From the NCBI RefSeq assembly GCF_013166575.1, contig NZ_JABKKE010000002.1, forward strand, positions 124,001 through 188,000: a stretch of 64,000 nucleotides of DNA. The letters are read 5' to 3'. The translations under genes were made by a program, and so were the position numbers. The stretch comes from Xylanibacter rodentium (GTDB lineage: Bacteria > Bacteroidota > Bacteroidia > Bacteroidales > Bacteroidaceae). The number at the start of each line of letters is the position of its first letter. Position 1 is the stretch's first letter. Below, in pieces: positions 8,617-17,490 of the stretch. The notes beneath the pieces were generated by a model. That model had not been told where the DNA came from. It did no database searches and worked only from the letters and a program-made list of their open reading frames with translations.

Positions 8617-10548
8617 ATGAGAACAAATATAATCAAGACATTGTTTTTGAGTGGCCTGGTTCTTTCCACCGCTTCATGCGAAGATTTTCTTGACCAGACA
8701 TCAGAATCCGAGCATACTCCCGAAAACGTATGGAATTCTCCATATTATTCAGAGTTGGTACTCAACAGAGCCTACGGAGCATTGACCGAAGACGGAACAT
8801 ACGCTCAGGTTATGGCCTTTACAACATCATTGAATACCGATATCGAACTTGTGGATGCCGGAGACGCTGCAAGCTACACCAATCAAGGAAGTGAGCGCAG
8901 TTATATGAACTACAATGCCATTGCCGGAGGCTGGAGCAAAGCACAGCAAGCATGGGACAAATCGTATATAGCCATAGAATACTGCAACAACGTTATAGAC
9001 GGTGTAAGCGGCAGTTCGTTGGCCAATAATACAACCACAGTGGGACGCCAAATGCTCAGATACAAGGGAGAAGCTATTACGCTAAGAGCCATGCTCTACT
9101 TCGACTTGATACGCAATTTCGGAGATGTGCCTTTGAAACTGTCTGAGACAAAGACCGACCTTAGCAACGTTTACATCCCGAAGACCGACCGTGACGAGAT
9201 TATGGACGAGTTGATAAAGTCACTTGAGGAAGCTATCGAATACCTGCCTTGGGTAGGTGAGAATGGCTACACCACTGAGCACGTGACCAAAGGATATGCC
9301 CATGCACTGCTCGCAAACATAGCTCTGCAACGTGCCGGATGGTCTATCCGCGAGGCCGCAAAAGAAGGTTATGAGACAGCAGCCGAAAACAGCGATCCCA
9401 CCTATCCCACACAGCGTCCTGCCGCTGCCGAGCGCAAGGGATACTATGAGCTGGCACTCAAGCATCTAAATGCCATTATCGCAAACGGCAAGCACCAGCT
9501 AAACCCAAGTATCGCAGACCAGTGGTATTTGGTAAACCAAAGAGCGCTTGACACCAAATATTACGAAAACATATTCGAGATTCCTATGGGTCTCAACAAG
9601 AGTGGAGAGTTCGGATATACCGTAGGTGTACGTATCAGCGGAGCTTCTGCAAAATACGGTCCCAAAGGTAATTCATCCGGAAAGGTAAAGCTCACCGCAC
9701 CTTATTTCTGGTCATTCGACCATAATGATTTACGCCGCGACTTGACATGTGCCACCTATGAACTCAAAGAAGAAAACGGAGTTCTCAAGGAGAACATGCA
9801 GAAAAACGAACCGTTCAAGATATATGTTGCAAAATGGGATATCCGCAAAATGAACGAGGAGTGGCGTATTGCGGCACTTGGTACAACAGAAAAAGTACCT
9901 ACCGGTATTAACACCATAAAGATGCGCTACCCACAGGTATTGCTCATGTATGCCGAGGCTCTCAACGAGCTTAACGGTCCAGACAACGCAGCTGGAGGTG
10001 CCGGCATGACAGCCCGCGAAGCATTGGCAAAGGTGCACACCCGCTCTTTCGCCGAGGCAGACAAAACTGCAGCACTGGCGTATGTAAATGCTATTTCGGC
10101 TGACAAGGATGCTTTCTTTGAAGCTATCGTGCAGGAAAACGCATGGGAGCTGGCCGGTGAAGGTGTACGTAAATTTGAACTGGAACGCTGGAATCTGCTT
10201 AGCAAGAAGATTGACGAATTCAAGGAGACATTCAAGTATCAGTTTGAAAACGAATATCCCAAAGATTTGTATTACAAGACTATAACAGAAGGCAGCGAGG
10301 TGCGTATTGACATGGCATCAGTATGCTGGTATGAAGAGCCTGCTGACGACGTTAAGAAAGAATATCAGAAAGTATCATGGTGGGGTACACCTAAAGAGGA
10401 TAACGATCCCAACAAAAATCCGATGGTAGCACTTGAGTATATCAGCGCAGGACTTAACACACCGGTTAAAAACCGCTATTTCATGCCTATTGCAACCGGT
10501 ACCATAGCCGATTCGCAGGGTAAGATTGCAAATTCTTATGGTTTCTAA
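8617..10548 (+). CDS. SusD-like surface glycan-binding lipoprotein (RagB/SusD)
   Basis: Surface lipoprotein that forms the lid of the SusC transporter and binds glycan. 643 aa. The N-terminus ends in a lipobox (LSTASC, Cys21). The mature start CEDFLDQTSESEHTPENVW is typical of RagB/SusD. The N-terminal tetratricopeptide-like region includes LRAMLYFDLIRNFGDVPL (about 150-170). The C-terminal part has the conserved MRYPQVLLMYAEALNELNG (about 445-465) and ENAWELAGEGVRKFELERW (about 505-525). It follows susC closely and shares its transcript. The ligand is presumably pectin-derived; this is inferred. Confidence 0.95.
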   Translation: MRTNIIKTLFLSGLVLSTASCEDFLDQTSESEHTPENVWNSPYYSELVLNRAYGALTEDGTYAQVMAFTTSLNTDIELVDAGDAASYTNQGSERSYMNYNAIAGGWSKAQQAWDKSYIAIEYCNNVIDGVSGSSLANNTTTVGRQMLRYKGEAITLRAMLYFDLIRNFGDVPLKLSETKTDLSNVYIPKTDRDEIMDELIKSLEEAIEYLPWVGENGYTTEHVTKGYAHALLANIALQRAGWSIREAAKEGYETAAENSDPTYPTQRPAAAERKGYYELALKHLNAIIANGKHQLNPSIADQWYLVNQRALDTKYYENIFEIPMGLNKSGEFGYTVGVRISGASAKYGPKGNSSGKVKLTAPYFWSFDHNDLRRDLTCATYELKEENGVLKENMQKNEPFKIYVAKWDIRKMNEEWRIAALGTTEKVPTGINTIKMRYPQVLLMYAEALNELNGPDNAAGGAGMTAREALAKVHTRSFAEADKTAALAYVNAISADKDAFFEAIVQENAWELAGEGVRKFELERWNLLSKKIDEFKETFKYQFENEYPKDLYYKTITEGSEVRIDMASVCWYEEPADDVKKEYQKVSWWGTPKEDNDPNKNPMVALEYISAGLNTPVKNRYFMPIATGTIADSQGKIANSYGF

Positions 10549-10566
10549 ACAATAAAATGAAAAGAT

Positions 10567-12165
10567 ATGAAATTTAGTTCTATAAATATAAGCGTACTAG
10601 GAGCATCATTGCTCCTATGTGCTGCAGCATTCACTTCCTGCTGCAACGACAACGATTGGGATACGGACGGTACCCACAACCGTCCTTTCCATACAACCAC
10701 ACTGACTGTTGATCCAAAAGACGACCGAGCCGGTATCATATTCGATAAGATACCCAATGCCATCGGCTATCAGGTAGAGCTCAGCAGAGATACATTGCAC
10801 GATGGCATTGAACTCAACGCCAACGGCAAGAGCCAAGTATTCGTGCTGCACAACTCACCTGATACGATATATGATCTGCAGGGTGCAACCAAATATTTCA
10901 TCCGTATGCGCACCATCGGTGAGGGTGAGACATTCAGTAAATGGAAGTATCTGGCCAAATACAGTTTCACAACAAAGAGCGAGCAAATCATCACTGATAT
11001 TATCCCGAGTTCAACATCTGCTATCGTGAAATTTGTTCCTGGCAAGACTATTGACGAAGCGTATATTTACCGAAATGAAGATTCCACAAAACTTGACAAC
11101 AGCACCATCGACATAGCCAATGGTGTAGTTACTGTGACCGGTCTGCAAGCCAATACCACCTATAGAATCAAGCTGTGGAACGAGAAGAATGTGCGTGGCA
11201 ATATGGTATTCAAGACCACAGAAGCATTCCCCGAAGGATATGATATCATCAACCTCACTGCCGGTGACGACCTAAATACGATACTTGCAAGCGCTACCAA
11301 CGACAAGGTTGTGATACTTATGGCTCCCGGAATGGAGTACTCAATGCCGATAGGTGAAGAAGGTAATCCCAAGACCCCCAATATACCTGCCAATATCACA
11401 AGCGTATACTTCTGGGGAGCAGCCGGTGAAGTACAGCCGATATTCCACGTACGCGGTATGGGCTTAGAGGGCAACAAGGACATCATACGTTTCTACAACA
11501 CGGCTCTCATCAATGATGGCCCGAGTGACCACTATGTACTCAACATAAAGGGCAACTACGACATCAACAAGATACAGATCGATAAATGCACCATAAAGGA
11601 TACACGTGGTGTTGTACGCTTCCAAAGCATTACAGGTGGAACTGTTGGCGAGGTTACAATCAACAATTGCCAGATAAGCAATATCGGCTCGTACGGAGTA
11701 TTCAACAGTAAGAGTCAGAGCGCTTTGACCTTGAATGAGTTGAATATCAGCAACACTACGATGAACGGTGTTGCAGCTGGCGCCTTGATCAACATACATC
11801 AGGAAAACGCCAAAGTGAACATCGACCACTGCACAATTTACAACTGCGTACAGGCCGGCAAACCGATCATCGATGTCAACAAGTTGGAGAGCATCGTTCC
11901 TTACGTTGCCAACACACTGATTGGTCCGTTCAACGGTAGCGATGGCGAAAAGACAATCAAGGGATGCAGTTTGAAGTCAGTGGATGTCAACAATACATTC
12001 TACACAAATGATCAGCTTTGGAACTCAGGCTATGAACTTGGAAACATGATTGATGCAAGTTCTACTGATTTTTGGACAAACGCAGCAGAAGGAGACTTTA
12101 GCATAACTATATCTTATCGTGATGAGTATAGCAAATATGGTGATCCGCGCTGGGTTACAGAATAA
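10567..12165 (+). CDS. Surface lipoprotein with FnIII and DUF4957/DUF5123 beta-helix domains
   Basis: Third gene of the susCD operon, 18 bp after susD. The N-terminus has a lipobox-like AFTSC before an Asp-rich start, so it is probably an outer-membrane lipoprotein. Residues about 40-220 form two fibronectin type III-like modules (YFIRMRTIGEG; TYRIKLWNEKN). The C-terminal half (about 225-530) looks like a pectate-lyase-type parallel beta-helix with repeated IN/ID-x-C-x-I rungs (QIDKCTIKD, TINNCQIS, NIDHCTIYN), as in the DUF4957/DUF5123 proteins of Bacteroidetes pectin loci. No catalytic lyase residues are evident. A glycan-binding or surface-anchoring role in pectin capture is the best guess. 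A strong hairpin follows the stop. Confidence 0.8.
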   Translation: MKFSSINISVLGASLLLCAAAFTSCCNDNDWDTDGTHNRPFHTTTLTVDPKDDRAGIIFDKIPNAIGYQVELSRDTLHDGIELNANGKSQVFVLHNSPDTIYDLQGATKYFIRMRTIGEGETFSKWKYLAKYSFTTKSEQIITDIIPSSTSAIVKFVPGKTIDEAYIYRNEDSTKLDNSTIDIANGVVTVTGLQANTTYRIKLWNEKNVRGNMVFKTTEAFPEGYDIINLTAGDDLNTILASATNDKVVILMAPGMEYSMPIGEEGNPKTPNIPANITSVYFWGAAGEVQPIFHVRGMGLEGNKDIIRFYNTALINDGPSDHYVLNIKGNYDINKIQIDKCTIKDTRGVVRFQSITGGTVGEVTINNCQISNIGSYGVFNSKSQSALTLNELNISNTTMNGVAAGALINIHQENAKVNIDHCTIYNCVQAGKPIIDVNKLESIVPYVANTLIGPFNGSDGEKTIKGCSLKSVDVNNTFYTNDQLWNSGYELGNMIDASSTDFWTNAAEGDFSITISYRDEYSKYGDPRWVTE

Positions 12166-12188
12166 GCCACTATTCATTTAGCACCTGT

Positions 12189-12232
12189 AAAGGCGGATAT
12201 CACAACCAGATATCCGCCTTTATTATTTATTT
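12189..12232 (+). terminator. Rho-independent terminator of the susC-susD-DUF5123 operon
   Basis: AAGGCGGATATC (12190-12201) pairs perfectly with 12209-12220, followed by TATTATTTATTTT. Confidence 0.9.
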
Positions 12233-12309
12233 TCATCAATATATACCTCATACACAATTATTCACACAAATAGTGATAAAAACTAATACCTCATATTATA
12301 AATTATCCG

Positions 12310-12317
12310 TATCTTTG
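12310..12317 (+). promoter_or_regulatory. -7 promoter element of the pectate lyase gene
   Basis: TATCTTTG, 140 bp before the lyase ATG and just after the upstream terminator. The lyase therefore appears to be transcribed separately from susCD. Confidence 0.6.
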
Positions 12318-12456
12318 CATAGTACAATCGGCACATCAGCAACTTGAAACAAGTTTCACTGCACTCGATTTGCATTATCCCAGCAATATGACAAGCAGTA
12401 TGATGCCGCATATTACTTAAAACAAACGACAAACAGCTTAAAACAGAGTATAAATT

Positions 12457-14547
12457 ATGGAATTGAAAAGTAAACTTGCAATGGGTGCCTTTGCCCTCAT
12501 GCTCGCTTTTCCAGCATTGCCAGCCGTGGCGGACAACGCGGAAAAGACGCCGGCCTTTCCCGGTGCCGAAGGATTCGGCCGCTACGTTACAGGAGGACGC
12601 GGCGGAACAGTATACCACGTAACCAACCTCAACGACTCCGGCGAAGGCTCGCTTCGTTGGGCCCTCGGGCAAAAAGGAGCCAAAATAATCGTATTCGACG
12701 TGTCGGGAACGATACACCTCAACTCGGCACTAAACATCACAGGCAACACCACCGTTGCCGGCCAGACTGCACCCGGTGACGGTATCTGCATAGCCGACTA
12801 TCCCGTTGGCGTGAAAGGCAACAATGTCATCGTACGCTATATGCGCTTCCGTCTTGGCAACAAACACGTATTGAAAGACGGTGCAGACGGATGGGATGCC
12901 CTCGGAGGCATGGATCAGGAACGCATCATGATAGACCATTGCTCCGTGAGCTGGAGCATTGACGAGTGCTGTTCGTTCCTTGGCAACAAGAATACCACCC
13001 TGCAGTGGAGCATCGTATCGCAGAGTCTCGTAAACTCGGGTCACACCAAAGGCAACCATGGCTACGGAGGCAACTGGGGCGGAGCGGGCGCTTCGTTCCA
13101 CCACAATCTCGTTGCACATCACGCAAGCCGTACGCCACGTCTCGGTCCGCGTGCCACCACACAGCTTGACGAACGCATGGACATGCGCAACAACGTGATA
13201 TACAACTTCGGAGGAAACGGATGCTACGGTGGCGAAGGCATGAAAGTGAACATTGTCAACAACTACTACAAACCCGGGCCCGGAAGTCCTACCGACAAAA
13301 AAGGCAAGCGCATTGCCGGCATCGGCATACGCACCAACAAGTATATAGACACGTATCCGGTATACGCGCCCGCCCTTCATCTCTGGGGTAAGTACTATGT
13401 CACGGGAAATGTCAATCCGAAATACGCCGATGTTACCAAAGACAACTGGACATACGGCATCTATGCACAAATCAACGGTGATGACTGCGACGGCACATAT
13501 ACCGCCACAACCAAAGACACGATAAAGATTAACGAACCGATACCCTTCATCGCCACAACCACACATACGGCAGAGAAAGCATACGAGAAAGTGCTGGCAT
13601 ATGCCGGAGCAAGCCTCAGCCGCGATTCCTACGACCAGCTGATGGTCGACGACGCCCGTGACGGCAAAGCGACATACACCGGAAGCGGAAATGGAAAAGG
13701 ATTCATCAATTCACAAGATGACAACAAACCCGCCGGAGCGTCTGCCGACTGGAGCGCATGGCCCACACTCAAAAGCACAGCTGCCCCAACGGACACCGAC
13801 GGTGACGGAATGCCCGACGCATGGGAAACAGCACACGGACTGAACCCCAACGACGCTAAAGACGGTGCCATGGTTGCCGACAACGGATATACCAATGTGG
13901 AGAACTATCTGAACAGCCTCGTGGAGACCATAACAACGGCACAAAACGAGGACGGCACACTGATGGGCAACATGGAATATGAAGGCGAGGAACCTCCGGT
14001 GACCGAATACGAGCTGTCACCCTTCACTGCAAACGACGGCTGGGATTTCTCCAACGGCATAAGCATAACCGTAGGCAACGGCTATGCAACAGGTTCGGCA
14101 TGCGGAATCACGGGCATCAAATACTCACGCAACTCAACATTCAAAATCAATCTGCCCGAGGGCGTAAGCATCAGGGGGGCCGAGTTTACCGGCTACAGCA
14201 ACAACGACAACGGCACGGCCTATCTGTCGGTATTCGGTGACGACACGTTTGCGGCAAACCAGTATGTATTCCCGTCGCGCGCCGGCAAAAAGACTGTCAC
14301 ACACAACGTCACCCTCTCCGCTCCGGCAAAAGATGTATTGCCCATGCAGTATAAAGACAATCAAGTGGTGATGATAATCAAGCTCTTCGCTGAGACAGGC
14401 ACCAGCGGCATCAACGAAGTGAAGACCATAACCATTGACACCGCCGACAAGATATACACACTCGACGGCCGCCGCGTAAACAGCGACATACGTTCACTAA
14501 AGAAAGGCATATACATCATAAACAACCGAAAAGTGGTGATCAGATAA
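12457..14547 (+). CDS. Pectate lyase, PL1-type, secreted
   Basis: Cleaves demethylated homogalacturonan by beta-elimination. 696 aa with a signal peptide (to about residue 26, PAVA). The lyase domain starts with FPGAEGFGRYVTGGRGG (about 34-50), then VYHVTNLNDSGEGSLR, GQTAPGDGICIADYPV and IDHCSVSWSIDE (about 159-170), all typical of the Bacteroidetes PL1 group. A thrombospondin-3/EF-hand-like calcium motif, DTDGDGMPDAWE, sits at about 446. A C-terminal beta-sandwich leads to a sorting tail (IYTLDGRRVN... KGIYIINNRKVVIR). Calcium-dependent catalysis is expected for the family. It complements the upstream esterase. Endo- or exo-action cannot be told from the sequence. Confidence 0.92.
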   Translation: MELKSKLAMGAFALMLAFPALPAVADNAEKTPAFPGAEGFGRYVTGGRGGTVYHVTNLNDSGEGSLRWALGQKGAKIIVFDVSGTIHLNSALNITGNTTVAGQTAPGDGICIADYPVGVKGNNVIVRYMRFRLGNKHVLKDGADGWDALGGMDQERIMIDHCSVSWSIDECCSFLGNKNTTLQWSIVSQSLVNSGHTKGNHGYGGNWGGAGASFHHNLVAHHASRTPRLGPRATTQLDERMDMRNNVIYNFGGNGCYGGEGMKVNIVNNYYKPGPGSPTDKKGKRIAGIGIRTNKYIDTYPVYAPALHLWGKYYVTGNVNPKYADVTKDNWTYGIYAQINGDDCDGTYTATTKDTIKINEPIPFIATTTHTAEKAYEKVLAYAGASLSRDSYDQLMVDDARDGKATYTGSGNGKGFINSQDDNKPAGASADWSAWPTLKSTAAPTDTDGDGMPDAWETAHGLNPNDAKDGAMVADNGYTNVENYLNSLVETITTAQNEDGTLMGNMEYEGEEPPVTEYELSPFTANDGWDFSNGISITVGNGYATGSACGITGIKYSRNSTFKINLPEGVSIRGAEFTGYSNNDNGTAYLSVFGDDTFAANQYVFPSRAGKKTVTHNVTLSAPAKDVLPMQYKDNQVVMIIKLFAETGTSGINEVKTITIDTADKIYTLDGRRVNSDIRSLKKGIYIINNRKVVIR

Positions 14548-14594
14548 ACACCCTTCACCGGAAGATTTTCTACAGAAAAAGCAAATAGACAATA

Positions 14595-14638
14595 CCCGCC
14601 ATCAAGCACAGACACCACTGCCGGATGGCGGGATTTTC
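14595..14638 (+). terminator. Probable terminator after the pectate lyase gene
   Basis: CCCGCCATC (14595-14603) pairs with GATGGCGGG (14624-14632), followed by ATTTTCAT. The U-tract is weak, so read-through into the GH3 gene is possible. Confidence 0.6.
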
Positions 14639-14694
14639 ATATACAGACGTATTTTTTCACAAACAAAAGACAAGCAAAAAAACTATAGGAACAG

Positions 14695-17277
14695 ATGAAA
14701 AGCAAGAAACTCATAATCGCAGCAATGTTCATTGCCTCTGCCGTACGGGGCGGCGCACAATCCCTACCCTACCAAAACCCGAACCTTACAGCGGAGCAAC
14801 GTGCCGAAGACCTGCTCAAGCGCCTCACACTCGAAGAGAAGACAAGACTGATGATGAACGGTTCGCCGGCCATACCCCGACTGGGCATACCGCAATTCGA
14901 ATGGTGGAACGAGGCTCTGCACGGCATTGGCCGCAACGGCTTCGCAACAGTCTACCCCATAACAACGTGCATGGCCGCATCGTGGGACGAGACACTGCTC
15001 GAACAGGTTTTCACCACTGTAAGCGACGAGGCCCGTGTGAAAGCACAACAGGCCAAACGCAACGGTGAGATAAAGAGATATCAGAGTCTTTCATTCTGGA
15101 CCCCAAACATCAACATCTTCCGTGATCCGCGATGGGGACGCGGACAGGAAACCTACGGCGAAGACCCTTATCTGACAGAGAAGATGGGCATTGCCGTCGT
15201 ACGCGGATTGCAAGGACCTGACGACGCCAAATACCGCAAACTGTTAGCCTGCGCCAAACATTTCGCCGTGCACAGCGGTCCGGAGTGGAACCGACATTCG
15301 TTCAACATCGAGAACCTGCCGGCACGCGACCTTTGGGAGACTTATCTACCGGCCTTCAAGGCTTTGGTGCAGAAAGCCGGCGTTGCAGAAGTGATGTGTG
15401 CCTATCAGCGTATCGACGGTGAGCCCTGCTGTGGCAACACCCGATATGAACAGCAAATACTTCGAGACGAATGGGGATTCAAAGGCATGATTGTAAGCGA
15501 CTGCGGTGCCATTGGCGACTTCTGGCAGAAGGGCAAACACGAGGTGTCAAAGGATGCCGCATCAGCTTCTGCCAAAGCAGTACTGTCAGGCACAGACGTG
15601 GAATGCGGAGCCAACTACAAACGGCTGCCCGAGGCCGTTAAAGCCGGATATGTAAACGAGGCCGACATAGACATTTGTGTAAAACGACTGCTCAAGGCAC
15701 GTTTCGAACTGGGTGACTTCGATGCCGACGAACTGGTGGAATGGACCAAAATACCTGAAAGCATAGTGGCATGCGAGGCCCACAAAAAACTTGCCCTCGA
15801 CATGGCCCGTAAGGGAACTGTGTTGCTGCAGAACAAAAACGGATTGCTGCCGGTAGACAGAAAAGCAACTGAAAAAATTGTTGTAATGGGCCCAAATGCC
15901 AATGACTCCGTAATGATGTGGGGCAACTACAGCGGATATCCCACACGCACCATAACCATACTGCAAGGCATACGCCGCAAAGCCGGCAACGTGAAATATA
16001 TACAGGGATGCCAACTGACAAAGAATGAAGTGGAAAACAGCCGCTACTCAATGATAAAAAGCCCTGACGGCCAGAAAGGCATGAAAGCCACTTATTGGAA
16101 CAATACAAACATGGAAGGCGAACCCGTGACCACAGCCTACATGCGCGAACCTATCAACCTGAGCAACGGTGGTGCCACAGTATTCGCTCCGGGAGTGAAT
16201 CTCGAAAAATTCTCAGCACGTTACGAAGGTCTCTTTACGCCCGACCAAGACGAAACTCTGACTTTATCAATAGGTTGTGACGACAAAGCACGTGTCATAC
16301 TCGACGGAGACACAGTAATAAACCGGTGGAAATCCCGCCAGCGCATCGACTATCAGCAGGTCAAACGGAATTTCAAAGCCGGCAAGACCTACACAATACA
16401 AATAGACTATGTACAGGAAAACGACATGGCCGCAATACAGTTTGACCTGACGAAGAAGACCACCCCTACAAAAGAGCAGCTGCTCGCAGAAACAGGCGAT
16501 GCGGAAACAGTGATATTCGTAGGTGGTATATCACCACGCCTTGAAGGTGAAGAGATGAAAGTTGACGAACCCGGATTTCGCGGCGGCGACCGCGTCAGCA
16601 TAGAGTTGCCTCAGGTGCAACGCGACTTGATGGCTATGCTCCATGAGGCAGGCAAGAAAGTCATATTCGTAAATTGCTCGGGCGGTGCCATGGGACTTGT
16701 ACCCGAAAGCCAACACTGCGATGCAATCATTCAGGCATGGTATGGCGGAGAACAAGGCGGAGATGCCGTTGCCGACATCATTTTCGGCGACTACAATCCC
16801 AGCGGCAAACTGCCCATAACATTCTACAAGAGTGCCGACCAGCTGCCCGACTTTGAAGACTACCGCATGGCAGGACGCACATACCGTTATTTCCACGGCG
16901 AACCGCTATTCCCATTCGGACACGGTCTGAGCTACAGCACATTCAGCTACGGTTCTCCCAAATACGACATCAAGAACGGCATACTGACTATTGACATAAC
17001 AAACACCGGCACACGCGACGGTGAAGACGTGGCACAGGTATACATACGCAATACAGCCGACCCCGACGGCCCCATAAAGACACTGCGTGAATACAAACGC
17101 GTGGCGCTGAAAGCCGGAGAATGCGGCAATGTGAGTATAGAATTGCCACGCGAACGGTTTGAAGTCTGGGACACCAAGACAAACACCATGCGTGTGGTTC
17201 CCGGAACTTATGAGATTATGGTGGGCAACTCAAGCGCAGACAACTCACTCAAGAAAATAAAAGTGAAAATAAAATAA
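14695..17277 (+). CDS. Glycoside hydrolase family 3 enzyme with inserted PA14 domain (beta-xylosidase/beta-glucosidase type)
   Basis: Retaining exo-beta-glycosidase. 860 aa; the signal peptide ends at about GGAQ (22). The N-terminal TIM barrel has WWNEALHG, the KHF motif (188-190) and the nucleophile Asp269 in VSDCGAI. The second alpha/beta domain starts at about 370. A PA14 insert occupies about 462-595 (starts GMKATYWNN). A C-terminal FnIII-like domain follows FPFGHGLSYSTF. This arrangement matches Prevotella/Bacteroides Xyl3-type enzymes, so beta-xylosidase is likelier than glucosidase; the SLSFWTPNINIFRDPRWGRGQE stretch points the same way. In a pectin locus it might trim xylogalacturonan or other side chains. 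Specificity is inferred. Confidence 0.9.
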   Translation: MKSKKLIIAAMFIASAVRGGAQSLPYQNPNLTAEQRAEDLLKRLTLEEKTRLMMNGSPAIPRLGIPQFEWWNEALHGIGRNGFATVYPITTCMAASWDETLLEQVFTTVSDEARVKAQQAKRNGEIKRYQSLSFWTPNINIFRDPRWGRGQETYGEDPYLTEKMGIAVVRGLQGPDDAKYRKLLACAKHFAVHSGPEWNRHSFNIENLPARDLWETYLPAFKALVQKAGVAEVMCAYQRIDGEPCCGNTRYEQQILRDEWGFKGMIVSDCGAIGDFWQKGKHEVSKDAASASAKAVLSGTDVECGANYKRLPEAVKAGYVNEADIDICVKRLLKARFELGDFDADELVEWTKIPESIVACEAHKKLALDMARKGTVLLQNKNGLLPVDRKATEKIVVMGPNANDSVMMWGNYSGYPTRTITILQGIRRKAGNVKYIQGCQLTKNEVENSRYSMIKSPDGQKGMKATYWNNTNMEGEPVTTAYMREPINLSNGGATVFAPGVNLEKFSARYEGLFTPDQDETLTLSIGCDDKARVILDGDTVINRWKSRQRIDYQQVKRNFKAGKTYTIQIDYVQENDMAAIQFDLTKKTTPTKEQLLAETGDAETVIFVGGISPRLEGEEMKVDEPGFRGGDRVSIELPQVQRDLMAMLHEAGKKVIFVNCSGGAMGLVPESQHCDAIIQAWYGGEQGGDAVADIIFGDYNPSGKLPITFYKSADQLPDFEDYRMAGRTYRYFHGEPLFPFGHGLSYSTFSYGSPKYDIKNGILTIDITNTGTRDGEDVAQVYIRNTADPDGPIKTLREYKRVALKAGECGNVSIELPRERFEVWDTKTNTMRVVPGTYEIMVGNSSADNSLKKIKVKIK

Positions 17278-17291
17278 CCATATCTGCCAAA

Positions 17292-17391
17292 TAAGTTAGT
17301 CAACAAAGTTAAACTACATTATCGTACGGACATAACGCGCCCTGCTTTCTATGTCCGGACAAAATGTAGTTTAACTTTGTTGAATAACTTA
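17292..17391. repeat. Palindromic element (100 bp) sharing its ends with the nested element at 4436-4790
   Basis: Arms 17292-17332 and 17352-17391 are inverted copies (TAAGTTAGTCAACAAAGTTA at the left end) and closely match the outer arms of the 4.4-kb element. The centre here is only about 19 bp (TAACGCGCCCTGCTTTCTA). Each arm has a -7-like motif pointing outward: 17304-17311 (minus) and 17372-17379 (plus). It lies between convergent genes and might also act as a terminator. Confidence 0.85.
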
Positions 17392-17490
17392 ATATCACGG
17401 ACAAAAACAAGATTTATGTCCCTGCCATATAAAACAGAAACAGATCCATCAATAGTTTTCTATTCAAACCGTTTTCAGTTCAAATCGTTT

